Shown one piece after another: positions 1-8,462 of a stretch of DNA of 64,000 nucleotides. The notes beneath the pieces were generated by a model that saw only the letters and a program-made list of their open reading frames with translations, was not told the DNA's origin and searched no databases. Source of the DNA: Burkholderia gladioli (lineage in GTDB: Bacteria > Pseudomonadota > Gammaproteobacteria > Burkholderiales > Burkholderiaceae); assembly GCF_000959725.1 (NCBI RefSeq), contig NZ_CP009322.1:2852001-2916000 (forward strand). Reading direction: 5' to 3'. The position numbers were made by a program, and so were the translations under genes. Each line of letters starts with the position of its first letter. Position 1 is the first letter of the stretch.

Positions 1-1
1 G

Positions 2-667
2 CTCGCATTCGTGACGGTGGAACGGCGTCATCCGCAGCCGCTCCTGCCGATGACGCTGTTCCGGGTTCCCGTCGTCAACGTCAGCGCCCTGACGGGCCTG
101 TCGCTGAACTTCGGCTATTACGGCCTGATGTTCGCGATGAGCCTGTACTTCCAGAACGTGCGCCACGACACGCCGCTGCAGGCCGGGCTGGCGTTCCTGC
201 CGATGACGGCCCTGGTGGCGGTCGCCAACATCGTGTCCGGCTCGCTGACCGCGCGCTTCGGATATCGCCTGCCGATGCTCGCCGGCCAGATGCTGGCCGC
301 GGCCGGTTATCTGGCGCTGATGCTGCTGCATCGCGACAGCGGCACGCTCGCGGTGTCGCTGCCGTTGCTGGCGGTCGGCGTCGGCGTCGCGCTGGCGGTG
401 CCGTCGATCAATACGGCCTTGCTGGCCCATGTCGAGCCGACCACGATCGGCATCGCCTCGGGTTTGCTGAATACCGCGCGCCAGGTTGGCGGCGTGTTGG
501 GCGTGGGGCTATTCGGGGCGCTGGCGGGAGTCGCCTCGCGCGACATGGTCGGCGGGCTGCACGCGGCCGTCGCGATGGCCGCCGCGGCGAGCCTGGCGAG
601 CGTCGCGCTCGGCCTGTTCGGGCTGAAGGCGATGGCACGGCCGGCGGTCTGCACCGAATCGGCCTGA
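2..667 (+). CDS. MFS drug exporter, C-terminal part (cut by window edge)
   Basis: The reading frame is open from the first bases of the window, so the N-terminal half lies outside. The visible 220 or so residues form about six hydrophobic segments. They include the loop and helix around [16 protein letters not shown] and the '[19 protein letters not shown]' stretch, both typical of the last half of 14-helix DHA2 (EmrB/QacA-type) proton-driven exporters. The substrate cannot be told from this part. The gene ends 55 bases before the next gene, which is probably separate. Confidence 0.8.
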   Translation, partial: LAFVTVERRHPQPLLPMTLFRVPVVNVSALTGLSLNFGYYGLMFAMSLYFQNVRHDTPLQAGLAFLPMTALVAVANIVSGSLTARFGYRLPMLAGQMLAAAGYLALMLLHRDSGTLAVSLPLLAVGVGVALAVPSINTALLAHVEPTTIGIASGLLNTARQVGGVLGVGLFGALAGVASRDMVGGLHAAVAMAAAASLASVALGLFGLKAMARPAVCTESA

Positions 668-722
668 GGCCGGAGCCGCGCTCGCAGTAAACTGGCAGTT
701 TTCCTCCCTTCGGAATCCTGTC

Positions 723-1184
723 ATGCAGATGCTCGTCGACGCCGACGCCTGCCCGGTCGTCGTCAAGGAGATGCTGTTTCGTGCCGCGCAGCGCCTCGAA
801 ATCAGCCTCACCCTGGTCGCCAACCAGTTCCTGCGCACGCCGCCCTCGCGCTTCATCAAGGCCCTGCAGGTGCCGGCCGGCTTCGACGTGGCCGACCAGC
901 GCATCGTCGAGCTGGCCGAGGCCGGCGACCTGATCATCACGGCCGACATCCCGCTGGCCGCCGCCGCGCTCGACAAGGGCGCGCAGGTGCTCGACCCGCG
1001 CGGCAACTGGTTCAGCCGCGAGAACATCCAGGAGCGCCTGACCATGCGCGACGTGATGGACCAGTTGCGCAGCTCGGGCGTCGAGACGGGCGGGCCGCCG
1101 CCCTATTCCGCGCAGGACAGCAAGGCCTTCGCGCGGCAATTGGATCGTTTCCTGGCCAAGCATGGGCCGGGGGCGAAGCCGTGA
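723..1184 (+). CDS. yaiI: YaiI/YqxD family protein (DUF188)
   Basis: This 153-residue protein begins with [15 protein letters not shown], the hallmark N-terminus of the DUF188/UPF0178 family, and has the conserved '[16 protein letters not shown]' segment. The family is PIN-like in fold and its biochemical role is not established. Length is normal for the family. The stop codon overlaps the GTG start of the following ATPase gene by four bases, so the two are probably co-translated. Confidence 0.9.
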   Translation: MQMLVDADACPVVVKEMLFRAAQRLEISLTLVANQFLRTPPSRFIKALQVPAGFDVADQRIVELAEAGDLIITADIPLAAAALDKGAQVLDPRGNWFSRENIQERLTMRDVMDQLRSSGVETGGPPPYSAQDSKAFARQLDRFLAKHGPGAKP

Positions 1185-1966
1185 TCCTCTCCTCCCGGTT
1201 CGTCTCGCGCATCGACCTGAAACCGGCTCCGGACAACGATACCTCCCGGTATCCCTTCAATCTTCCGGCCGTGCGCTCGCTCGATGCATTGGAACTGCAC
1301 CCGAAGATCACTTACTTCGTCGGGGAGAACGGCTCGGGGAAATCGACCCTGCTCGAGGCCCTGGCCGTTTCGCTCGGCTACAACGCGGAAGGGGGCAGCC
1401 AGTCGCTGCACTTCCAGACGCGCGACACGCACTCGCCCCTGCACGAGCGCCTTCGGGTCTCCAAGGGGCTCCGCCGCCCGCGAACCGGCTACTTCCTGCG
1501 TGCCGAGAGCTTCTACAACGTGGCCAGCACGCTCGACGAAATGGAGGAGGATCCCTACACGGCAGGCGTGCTGGCTTCGTATGGCGGCCGCTCCCTGCAC
1601 ATGCAGTCGCATGGCGAATCGTTCCTCGCCCTGGTGATGCAGCGTTTCGGCCCCGAAGGGCTATACCTGCTCGACGAACCGGAGGCGGCGCTTTCCCCGC
1701 AACGGCAGCTGACCCTGCTCGCGCGCCTGCACCAATTGATCGAGGAGAAATCGCAGTTCGTCATCGCGACACACTCGCCGATCCTGATGGCGTATCCCGA
1801 TGCCTGGATCTATGCCTTCGGCGAGGACGGAATCCGGCGCGTTGCCTACGAGGAGACGGAGCACTACCAGGTCACGCGCGACTTCCTGGCAAATCCCCGG
1901 CGCATGCTCGACATCCTGATGAGCGATCCCGACGCCACGCAGCACACGAGCGACGAGACGCCATAG
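1181..1966 (+). CDS. AAA family ATPase (ABC/SMC-like ATP-binding protein)
   Basis: This 261-residue soluble ATPase has a Walker A motif (GENGSGKST, about residues 50-58), an ABC-like signature region near '[16 protein letters not shown]', a Walker B with catalytic acid ([11 protein letters not shown]) and a switch His in 'VIATHSPIL'. No transmembrane or transport partner is nearby. It belongs to the stand-alone predicted ATPases of the AAA_21/AAA_23 type rather than to an importer. The GTG start at 1181 overlaps the end of the DUF188 gene (GTGA), which supports it. The cellular role is unknown. Confidence 0.8.
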   Translation: MILSSRFVSRIDLKPAPDNDTSRYPFNLPAVRSLDALELHPKITYFVGENGSGKSTLLEALAVSLGYNAEGGSQSLHFQTRDTHSPLHERLRVSKGLRRPRTGYFLRAESFYNVASTLDEMEEDPYTAGVLASYGGRSLHMQSHGESFLALVMQRFGPEGLYLLDEPEAALSPQRQLTLLARLHQLIEEKSQFVIATHSPILMAYPDAWIYAFGEDGIRRVAYEETEHYQVTRDFLANPRRMLDILMSDPDATQHTSDETP

Positions 1967-1991
1967 CGGCGGCATCCGTGCACGGCGATGG

Positions 1992-2753
1992 TCAGGGCTC
2001 GACCGGCACCTCGCGGTCGTCGCCCATGCCGTGATAACCGCCCTCGAAGATGATGGTCACGTGGCGCGGATTGTTCGCGGCATAGACGTTGGAATAGATC
2101 GACGTCGCCACCGTGCCCGCGCCGCATTCCAGCTTCAGTTCCTTGTCCGTCTGTCCGCTTCGGAGATTGACGAGGCGCAGGCGCGCCATCGACAAGGGGC
2201 ACGCGCTGGACGATTCGTAGATCCCCAGCAGCAGGTGCTTGCCGGTGTGATGCCACATCGGAATCTCGACCGTGCCCGATACGCTCGGCGTTTTGTCGGA
2301 ACGGGTGTCGTCGAGCGTACCGACCTGGTGCAGCGTGATCGGCAGCACGTGCTTGCCGTCGCGCCACTCGCCGGCGGCGCCGTTGTCACTCGGCTTCAGC
2401 GAAATCGGGCAAGGGACGGGATGCGCCAGTGAGGCCACCGGGACCTTGGGAGAATCGCCGAAGGATGCCGGCGCCACGGCTTCGCATAGCTGCATGCTGC
2501 CGTCGGCCTGGCGCTTGCCTTGCAAGGGGATGGAGAGGCGATGGGCGTCGTAGTAGTAGCTGCCGTCGACCTGCGATCGACGAGGCTCGTCGTGGTTCAG
2601 TTCGGCATAGGTCTGCAGCGATAGATGGATCGGCAGGCTGCCGATCGTGCCGGTGTAGTTCCGGACTTCGTACCAGCCGCCGGCGTGGGCGGTGGACGCG
2701 GCCAGCGAGGCTGCGCAGAGGATGGCGTGGAGGAGATGGCGGAAGGGTTTCAT
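1992..2753 (-). CDS. exported hypothetical protein
   Basis: The 253-residue product starts with a clear Sec signal peptide (basic MKPFRH, hydrophobic core, cleavage near STAHA-GG), so it is periplasmic or secreted. The mature part contains four cysteines that could form disulfides, and short repeats of beta-rich character such as 'YTGTIGSLPIHLSLQTY'. I do not recognise a named domain. It is convergent with the ATPase gene and divergent from the type VI module, separated from the latter by about 200 bases. Confidence 0.7.
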   Translation of the reverse strand: MKPFRHLLHAILCAASLAASTAHAGGWYEVRNYTGTIGSLPIHLSLQTYAELNHDEPRRSQVDGSYYYDAHRLSIPLQGKRQADGSMQLCEAVAPASFGDSPKVPVASLAHPVPCPISLKPSDNGAAGEWRDGKHVLPITLHQVGTLDDTRSDKTPSVSGTVEIPMWHHTGKHLLLGIYESSSACPLSMARLRLVNLRSGQTDKELKLECGAGTVATSIYSNVYAANNPRHVTIIFEGGYHGMGDDREVPVEP

Positions 2754-2949
2754 CGGCTATCCGTGATTACGCACGATCGGGCGTCGTGTGGATTGTCGGT
2801 GATTTGAGCGGCAGAGTGAAACGATTCTTCATGATCGACCGGCGCCCGCTTCCGAAATAAGAGATGCACCGAGCATGATCGCCGACAGATTCTCTCCGGG
2901 GTGATGGAGGTACATTCCGTACCCGAGCACCGAGCAAAGGGAGGATCAA

Positions 2950-3366
2950 TTGGCTAGACGAGCGATCATTTGCGCTGGCGACACGACAACGCATGGCGGC
3001 TGCGTCCTCGAGGGCGAGCCGTCCGTGACCATCCAGGGAAAACCTGTCGCCGGCGTCGGACACAAGGTGAGTTGTCCGCAATGCCAAGGCGTTTTCCCGA
3101 TACTTCCGATACCACGCCGATATCCCCACGGAATCCACGGGCGAGATACCGCCGTCGAGGGAATGCGAACCGCATGCGGCGCCGTCCTCATTGCCTCGCA
3201 GTCGACCAATACGATCGACGATGACGGCGAGGCTGACGCGTACATCGATGGGCACGACAACATCGTTGCCGCTGCGGCAGCCTTCCCGTCTTCGCCTCCG
3301 ACGCTGTGCAAGGCATGCATGACGACAGCGGCAAGGAACGCGATGACGATGATCGTTCGGGGTTGA
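2950..3366 (+). CDS. PAAR-domain protein, type VI secretion spike tip
   Basis: The 138-residue protein opens with 'ARRAIICAGDTTTHGGCVLEG', has GKPVAGVGHKVSCPQC and later 'HGIHGRDTAVEGMRTACGAVLIASQS', the pattern of PAAR proteins that cap the VgrG spike and bind zinc through His/Cys. The start is TTG at 2950, chosen because an excellent Shine-Dalgarno (AAGGGAGGA) ends about five bases before it. It has no toxin extension, so it should carry a separate effector. It is the first gene of a five-gene set with the order PAAR, DUF4123 adaptor, small protein, Tox-REase-5 toxin, immunity. No structural type VI genes or vgrG are in the window. Base composition is visibly less GC-rich than the flanks. 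Confidence 0.9.
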   Translation: MARRAIICAGDTTTHGGCVLEGEPSVTIQGKPVAGVGHKVSCPQCQGVFPILPIPRRYPHGIHGRDTAVEGMRTACGAVLIASQSTNTIDDDGEADAYIDGHDNIVAAAAAFPSSPPTLCKACMTTAARNAMTMIVRG

Positions 3367-3368
3367 TC

Positions 3369-3872
3369 ATGTCGCCGAGCATCGAAGCCTATTTCGCCAG
3401 GCGCCGGCAACACACGGTGCCGGTGCGGCTGTATGCGCTGTTCGACGGCGTGCTCTATCAAGACCAGAACGGCACTGTCCCTGACAGAACGGCGGCGTGC
3501 CTCGCCTTGCTCGACGATACGCCCGACGAATCGGTGGCCAATGCCGGCCCCTGGCTGGTCGATTGCGAAGCGACATCCATGTCGGTGAGCACAGCGCTTT
3601 CGTCCTTGGCGGCCAGTTCGTTTGGCGTGTCCTGGTTGATCAGCGCGTATCCGATGACGGCATTGGCGGATCATCTTCGGGCGAATCTGGATGTCGAGTT
3701 GCCCGATGGTCAGCTTGCGCTGCTTCGTTTCCATGACGCTCGGCTCATGCCATCGATTGCCTCGGTGATGACTCCCGTGCAGCGACTTGCATTCTTCGTG
3801 ACGGTATTCGACTGGCTCGTTGAATGCGACGGCCATCTGATCGAGATAGCGCGCAATGCTCACCCTATCTAG
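3369..3872 (+). CDS. DUF4123-type type VI effector adaptor (Tec/Tap-like)
   Basis: The ATG lies two bases after the PAAR stop codon, so the pair is translationally linked. The 167-residue protein has the layout of DUF4123 chaperones: 'YALFDGVLYQ' near the N-terminus, a central 'PWLVDCEA' strand and 'LLRFHDARLMPSIASVMTPVQRLAFF' (matching the family's 'RFYDPRV' region and following helix). DUF4123 proteins load a cognate effector onto VgrG or PAAR and are not secreted. Placement between PAAR and toxin agrees with that role. The family call rests on motif pattern and gene order. Confidence 0.8.
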   Translation: MSPSIEAYFARRRQHTVPVRLYALFDGVLYQDQNGTVPDRTAACLALLDDTPDESVANAGPWLVDCEATSMSVSTALSSLAASSFGVSWLISAYPMTALADHLRANLDVELPDGQLALLRFHDARLMPSIASVMTPVQRLAFFVTVFDWLVECDGHLIEIARNAHPI

Positions 3873-4314
3873 CGAGCAGCTCGCGGCAATGGCACGTATC
3901 GATGCGAAAAATTACATCGAACGCATCCGGCATGCACTCGTCACGGAAAACGCTCCGTTGGCTGCGGACCACACGCTGTCAGACCGGCTATGGCGCGCGT
4001 ATATCGCGGCGCAGGAAATCGGCATCTCGACGGATGAAAACGTCGCGGCATTCCTTCGCCTCGAGGCGTTTTCACCCGGCTTCTATCAAAGACTGGCGAC
4101 GCAACGCTGGCTAAAGCGGCCGGGCCGCCATCCAGACGAGCGCTTTCATGACTACCTGCGCGTAATCAGGTGGCACGTCAATCATCCCGACTATCTCAGA
4201 GGAAATCACAATGGCCGGAATGGCAGTACCTCTCATCGAAGGCGCCGCAATGGAATTTGGGCCGCTCTTGATGCGTATTGGCGCGGCGCTGTTGGGCGGA
4301 GCAGGAACCGCTAG
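3856..4314 (+). CDS. small protein of type VI cargo module (co-adaptor candidate)
   Basis: The gene overlaps the adaptor gene by 17 bases. The first ~115 residues look like a soluble helical protein ('YIERIRHALVTENAPLAADHTLSDRLWRAYIAAQEIGI...RWLKRPGRHPDERFHDYLRV'). In P. aeruginosa the same position between the DUF4123 gene and tseT holds a co-adaptor (co-TecT), so that is the likely role here, by position only. The last ~35 residues are Arg/Asn-rich and lie entirely over the start of the toxin gene (104-base overlap). They look like translation of another gene's shadow frame, suggesting that the original stop near 4205 was lost. Confidence 0.6.
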   Translation: MLTLSSEQLAAMARIDAKNYIERIRHALVTENAPLAADHTLSDRLWRAYIAAQEIGISTDENVAAFLRLEAFSPGFYQRLATQRWLKRPGRHPDERFHDYLRVIRWHVNHPDYLRGNHNGRNGSTSHRRRRNGIWAALDAYWRGAVGRSRNR

Positions 4315-4801
4315 CCTGTCCGGCGACGCAACGGACGACGATATCGAGGCAAGGGCATCGGCACATGCTGTCCCGCGCACGGCAGAGCGTTGCGAACGCT
4401 GTCCACCCGAGTCCGGCTTGGCTGTCAAACGCTTCCACTCGATGAACGCGGCACCGCGCGAATACCAGGCGCGCGTTACCGGACGGCCTTATAGCGTCGC
4501 CGAAGGCTGGAGCGAGGAGTGGGCGTGGCTGAATATCGACTTCGACGGCTTCGTGCCGGGTCGATGCTTGTTGCAGGAAGCGAAGGGCAACTACGATCAG
4601 TTTCTCGATGGCTCTATCCCTGCAGCCTATAAATTCTTCAAGGGATTCGAATCGATGGAGGCGGCAGCGGAAAAACAGGCCAGCCTTGTTCGTGCCAAGC
4701 CGCCAACCCGCCTGATGTGGTATTTCCAGACACCTCTCGCACAGAGTCGCATGATGCTCACCTTGCGGCACCTTGGCATACCGTCAATCGTCCACCCTTG
4801 A
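4211..4801 (+). CDS. Tox-REase-5 family type VI nuclease effector
   Basis: The 196-residue protein has an N-terminal hydrophobic stretch (about residues 14-33), then a Tox-REase-5 (restriction-endonuclease fold toxin 5) domain from about residue 60. The domain shows a C61xxC64 pair, 'HSMNAAPREYQARVTG', D112 in IDFDGF, and E123-x-K125 in LLQEAKGNYDQF, together the D..ExK catalytic set of PD-(D/E)xK nucleases. Members kill competitors by cleaving DNA after type VI delivery. A Shine-Dalgarno (GAGGA, 4199-4203) supports the start. The next gene encodes the matching Imm52 immunity protein. All catalytic residues look intact, so it should be active. Confidence 0.88.
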   Translation: MAGMAVPLIEGAAMEFGPLLMRIGAALLGGAGTASLSGDATDDDIEARASAHAVPRTAERCERCPPESGLAVKRFHSMNAAPREYQARVTGRPYSVAEGWSEEWAWLNIDFDGFVPGRCLLQEAKGNYDQFLDGSIPAAYKFFKGFESMEAAAEKQASLVRAKPPTRLMWYFQTPLAQSRMMLTLRHLGIPSIVHP

Positions 4802-4809
4802 GGCAGCCC

Positions 4810-5526
4810 ATGAACATCATCGCCAGCTTTCGCGATCCGTCACTCCTGGCAGACGACTTCGCGGGCATGCTTGCGCGAATTTCACCTATCGCCGCAAAAC
4901 TTGCCACCTACGACGCATCCCTTCGCGCAGAGAACTGGCGCCTGAAAGGAGACACGCTGGAAGAAGCGATGCTCTACCAGGTTTACGACGCCAATGGCGA
5001 GGCGACACCCGCTGCCCTGGCGGTGCTTCGCGAGGCATTTCGCGGTGAGCACGCCTTCACCTATGCCGCTTTATGGGATGGAAACAGGGATGCCAGCAAG
5101 GGCGCCTCGATTTCCTGCCACATAGCCGACAAAACCATTCCCGATAGGCTGTCGATCACTATTCGCGGGCCAGCGTGGCAAGACTATCGGGCGGTTGCGG
5201 ATCTCGTCGCGAAAATCGTCGAGGTTTTCGGGCCGCTGCTCGTCGACGTGTCCGATGAGAAATACGTACTCAAGCAAGTTTTCGATGACAAACCCGGCGT
5301 CGGCTGGATGCTCTACTTGCCGCACCGAATCACCACGCAACAGGTTCCCGAAGCAAGGGCACTCATCCCCATCCCATCCGCCGGCCGCAAGCAAACCGGC
5401 ACGATCATCGTCAGCGTCGTGGATGAAGCGTTCTCAGCCGACAATCCCGAGCATGTCGAGATCGCGAACCGCATGGAGATTCGACTCGTCGACCACGACC
5501 TGCTGCCGACTTATCTCAGCTTATAA
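4810..5526 (+). CDS. Imm52 family immunity protein
   Basis: The 238-residue cytosolic protein follows the nuclease toxin after eight bases. Its features ('WRLKGDTLEEAMLYQVYDANGE', 'LSITIRGPAW', 'GWMLYLPHRIT', 'GTIIVSVVDEAFSADNPEHVEIANRMEIRLVDHDLLP') are those of immunity 52 proteins, which pair with Tox-REase-5 toxins. It should bind and block the upstream nuclease. The ATG at 4810 was preferred over an in-frame start at 4717 because the latter would overlap the toxin gene by 85 bases. It is convergent with the GNAT gene, 35 bases away. Confidence 0.85.
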   Translation: MNIIASFRDPSLLADDFAGMLARISPIAAKLATYDASLRAENWRLKGDTLEEAMLYQVYDANGEATPAALAVLREAFRGEHAFTYAALWDGNRDASKGASISCHIADKTIPDRLSITIRGPAWQDYRAVADLVAKIVEVFGPLLVDVSDEKYVLKQVFDDKPGVGWMLYLPHRITTQQVPEARALIPIPSAGRKQTGTIIVSVVDEAFSADNPEHVEIANRMEIRLVDHDLLPTYLSL

Positions 5527-5561
5527 GCGCTCTCACCGTGCCCCGATCGACGACGCAAACC

Positions 5562-6044
5562 TCACGCCGACACAGCCAACGCGCGAATCTCATCCCCCTC
5601 GAGCCGATATCGAACCCACTCGCTTTGCGGTTTGGCGCCGAGCGCCTTGTAGAAAACGATAGCCGGCTCGTTCCAGTCCAGCACGCTCCATTCGAAGCGC
5701 CCGCAGCCCTTCTCGATCGCAATCCCTGCGAGATGCTGCAGCATCCGCTTGCCGGCGCCATGGCCACGCGCGTCGGGCGAAATATACAGATCCTCCAGGT
5801 ACAGCCCCGCCTTCGCCTGCCAAGTCGAATACGAGAAGAAATACACGGCGAAGCCGATCGCCTTGCCATCGAGCTCGCAGATCAACGCCTTCGCGGGCGA
5901 TTGCGGACCGAACAGCGACGTCTCGATGCTCTCGACAGTCGCCTCGACCTTGTCTTGCGCCTTTTCATAAATGGCGAGTTCGGTGATGAAGCGCAGGATG
6001 AGTGCCGCGTCGTCGACGCGGGCGGTTCGGATATTCAGCGACAT
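5562..6044 (-). CDS. GNAT family N-acetyltransferase
   Basis: A 160-residue acetyltransferase starting MSLNIRTARVDDAALILRFI. The acetyl-CoA loop is 'DLYISPDARGHGAGKRML' (R/Q-x-x-G-x-G/A type) and the C-terminal 'WNEPAIVFYKALGAKPQSEW' is the standard last motif. Small diamine or spermidine-type acetyltransferases (SAT1-like) share the 'EDLYVxPxxRGxGxGKxLL' and 'VLDWNxxAxxFYxxLGA' wording, so a polyamine or thialysine substrate is plausible but unproven. An upstream in-frame ATG at 6242 is rejected because it runs into the AraC gene. Confidence 0.85.
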   Translation of the reverse strand: MSLNIRTARVDDAALILRFITELAIYEKAQDKVEATVESIETSLFGPQSPAKALICELDGKAIGFAVYFFSYSTWQAKAGLYLEDLYISPDARGHGAGKRMLQHLAGIAIEKGCGRFEWSVLDWNEPAIVFYKALGAKPQSEWVRYRLEGDEIRALAVSA

Positions 6045-6111
6045 GAGATCGGGTTCCAGACAGGCAATGAAGTCACAAGCCAAGGATGGTAGTCGATACC
6101 GTCGCGTCGAC

Positions 6112-7095
6112 TCAATGCGACGACACATAAACCGCGCCCTCGAACGGCTCGGGGACCGCGAAGCTCTCGCGCATCCGTCGCGTTTCGGCAGCCGGCGTGG
6201 CACCGAACAGCCGTTTGAACTCGCGGCTGAACTGGGAAGCACTCGTGTAGCCCACCGCGTGCCCCGCCGCTTCGGCGGTCAGGTCCTGGCGCACCATCAG
6301 CAGGCGCGCCTGGTGCAAGCGCGTGGACTTCAGGTACTGCATCGGAGAAACCTGCGTGATCGCCTTGAAGTGGCTGTGAAAACTCGGCGTGCTCATGCCG
6401 GCCTCGCCAGCCAGTTGCGCGACGTCCAGCGGCTGCGCATAAGCGGCGTGGATCAGGCGCAGCGAGCGCCCGATCCGGCCGAACTGCCCGCGCATCGCCA
6501 GCGCCTCGCGCATCGACGCGCCTTGCGCCCCCGTCAGCACCCGGAAATACAGCTCGCGCAACAGGCCCGGCCCCAGCACCGCCGCTTCGAGCGGACGATG
6601 CATCGCCTCCAGGAAACGCAGCACGGAAGCCTGCATGGCCTCGTCCATCGGCGTCGACATCATGCTCTGCGGGGCGCGCACCGGCTCGGCCGTGCCTTCG
6701 CGATCGATCTGTGCCGCCAGTTCCGCGGCCACCGTGAAATCGAGGTGCAGGTAGAGCGCGAGCAAGGGGCGCTCCGGCGTCGCCTCGGTTTCCATGCTGA
6801 ACGGCACCGGCACGGAAACGGCCAGGTAATGCTGCTCGTCATACAGATACAACTGCTCGCCGAAGTAACCGCGCTTGCGCCCCTGGCAGACGATCACGAT
6901 GCCCGGGTCGTACAGCACCGGCGTGCGTGACAGCGCCCGGTTCGAACGCAGGATGCGCACGCTCGGCAAGGCGGTGAGGTTGTAGCCCTCGTCGGGAGCC
7001 AGGTCCCGCAGCAAGGCAATCATGCGTTTGCGGTCGCTGGCGGAAAGCTCCGTATGTTCAGCTGGGTTGCGTGTCGCGCTCATAGTTTTAGGCAA
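6112..7095 (-). CDS. AraC family transcriptional regulator (AraC_N type)
   Basis: The N-terminal ~180 residues match the AraC_N sensor fold ('PVLYDPGIVIVCQGRKRGYFG', 'LAVSVPVPFSMET'), and the C-terminal ~100 residues hold two helix-turn-helix motifs ('LDVAQLAGEAGMSTPSFHSHFKAITQVSPMQYLKSTRLHQARLLM' then 'AGHAVGYTSASQFSREFKRLFG'). A second Met lies four codons in (7083). It is divergent from an SDR gene across 82 bases, the usual layout of AraC_N regulators with an oxidoreductase they control. Confidence 0.9.
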   Translation of the reverse strand: MPKTMSATRNPAEHTELSASDRKRMIALLRDLAPDEGYNLTALPSVRILRSNRALSRTPVLYDPGIVIVCQGRKRGYFGEQLYLYDEQHYLAVSVPVPFSMETEATPERPLLALYLHLDFTVAAELAAQIDREGTAEPVRAPQSMMSTPMDEAMQASVLRFLEAMHRPLEAAVLGPGLLRELYFRVLTGAQGASMREALAMRGQFGRIGRSLRLIHAAYAQPLDVAQLAGEAGMSTPSFHSHFKAITQVSPMQYLKSTRLHQARLLMVRQDLTAEAAGHAVGYTSASQFSREFKRLFGATPAAETRRMRESFAVPEPFEGAVYVSSH

Positions 7096-7177
7096 TAAAA
7101 ATAGCGGAATCCGGCTTATCCGGCGCCGCTCACCAGACTAGTATGCATGTTCCTATCGACATTCGGGAGTCCCTTCG

Positions 7178-8011
7178 ATGGCATCCAGCAAAATTCTGCT
7201 CATCACCGGCGTCAGCAGCGGATTCGGCCGCGCGCTCGCGCGGGAAGCCCTGGCGGCGGGCCACACGGTGGTCGGCACGGTCAGGAGCGACGAGGCCAGG
7301 CGCGATTTCGAGTCGCTGTCGCCGGGCGCAGCCGTCGCGCGCGTGCTCGACGTGACCGACTTCGACGCCATCGACGGCGTCGTCGCCGAGATCGAGGCGA
7401 AGGTCGGCCCGATCGACGTGCTGGTCAACAACGCCGGCTATGGACACGAAGGCGTGATGGAGGAGTCGCCGCTGTCGGACCTGCGCCGGCAGTTCGACGT
7501 GAACGTGTTCGGCGCGGTGGCGATGATGAAGGCGGTGTTGCCATTCATGCGCGTGCGTCGCCATGGCCACATCGTGAACATCACCTCGATGGGCGGCTAT
7601 ATCACCATGCCGGGCATCACCTACTACTGCGGCAGCAAGTTCGCGCTGGAGGGCATTTCGGAGGCGCTCGGCAAGGAAGTGCACGCCTTGGGCATCGCCG
7701 TGACCGCCGTTGCTCCGGGCTCGTTCCGCACCGACTGGGCCGGCCGCTCGATGGCGCGCACGCCGCGCTCGATCGCCGACTACGACGCGATCTTCGATCC
7801 GATCCGCCAGGCGCGCGAGGAAAAGAGCGGCAAGCAGCTGGGCGACCCGGTCAAGGCGGCGCGCGCGATGCTGGTGGCGATCGACGCCGAGCAGCCGCCG
7901 GCGCATCTGCTGCTGGGCAGCGATGCGCTCGGCTTGGTGCGTAGCAAGTTGTCGGCGATGGAAGAGGAGATCGGTGCCTGGGAAGGCGTGACGGTCTCGA
8001 CCGATGGTTGA
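7178..8011 (+). CDS. short-chain dehydrogenase/reductase
   Basis: A 277-residue classical SDR: TGVSSGFG nucleotide loop (residues 10-17), NNAG (84-87), and catalytic S137, Y150 and K154 (Y-C-G-S-K). It resembles the oxidoreductases commonly paired with AraC_N regulators. The substrate is not evident. It is probably activated by the divergent AraC protein. A perfect hairpin follows directly after the stop. Confidence 0.9.
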   Translation: MASSKILLITGVSSGFGRALAREALAAGHTVVGTVRSDEARRDFESLSPGAAVARVLDVTDFDAIDGVVAEIEAKVGPIDVLVNNAGYGHEGVMEESPLSDLRRQFDVNVFGAVAMMKAVLPFMRVRRHGHIVNITSMGGYITMPGITYYCGSKFALEGISEALGKEVHALGIAVTAVAPGSFRTDWAGRSMARTPRSIADYDAIFDPIRQAREEKSGKQLGDPVKAARAMLVAIDAEQPPAHLLLGSDALGLVRSKLSAMEEEIGAWEGVTVSTDG

Positions 8012-8017
8012 AGACAA

Positions 8018-8047
8018 GCGAAGCGCGCGAACCATCGCGCGCTTCGC
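8018..8047 (+). terminator. bidirectional hairpin between convergent genes
   Basis: A perfect 13-bp inverted repeat (GCGAAGCGCGCGA at 8018-8030, complement at 8035-8047) with an ACCA loop sits between the SDR stop and the cupin stop. There is only a short T-run, so termination efficiency is uncertain. Confidence 0.6.
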
Positions 8048-8049
8048 CT

Positions 8050-8460
8050 TCAATCCGGCGCCGGGAGATTGAAGGGCTTGCCCGGCGTATGCACCCAGGC
8101 CGCGACGACCTTTGCTCCTGTCGGGCCGGCCGTCGTCACGTGCACGACATCGGCCGGCAGTTGGAAGGTTTCGCCGGCGCGCAATCGCCTGGGCGGCTGC
8201 CCATCGACACGCACCGTCACCTCGCCCTCGAGCACGTAGCAGAGCTCCGGTCCGCTCGCCTTGTGACGCGGCTTGCTCGCGTTGGGCGGGAACACGGCCA
8301 CGCCCATTCCCATCTCGCGATCGGTGTCCGGCACGGGAACGCGTTGCAGGACGACCGTTTCCCGGGCCTCCGGAGGCGCCGCGTCGGCCGCCTGCAACAT
8401 CACCAGCGCCGCGAGCATCGACACGCCGTGGCGGATGTGCCTCGTCGTTGCGCTTCGCAT
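8050..8460 (-). CDS. exported cupin-domain protein
   Basis: A 136-residue protein with a signal peptide (MRSATTRHIRHGVSMLAALVMLQAADAA) and a single cupin_2 barrel: 'KASGPELCYVLEGEVTVRVDG' and 'RLRAGETFQLPADVVHVTTA'. The metal-binding His/Glu set is partial (E, H). It lies two bases downstream of the beta-lactamase gene on the same strand, so it is probably co-transcribed with it. The function is unknown. Confidence 0.8.
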   Translation of the reverse strand: MRSATTRHIRHGVSMLAALVMLQAADAAPPEARETVVLQRVPVPDTDREMGMGVAVFPPNASKPRHKASGPELCYVLEGEVTVRVDGQPPRRLRAGETFQLPADVVHVTTAGPTGAKVVAAWVHTPGKPFNLPAPD

Positions 8461-8462
8461 GA

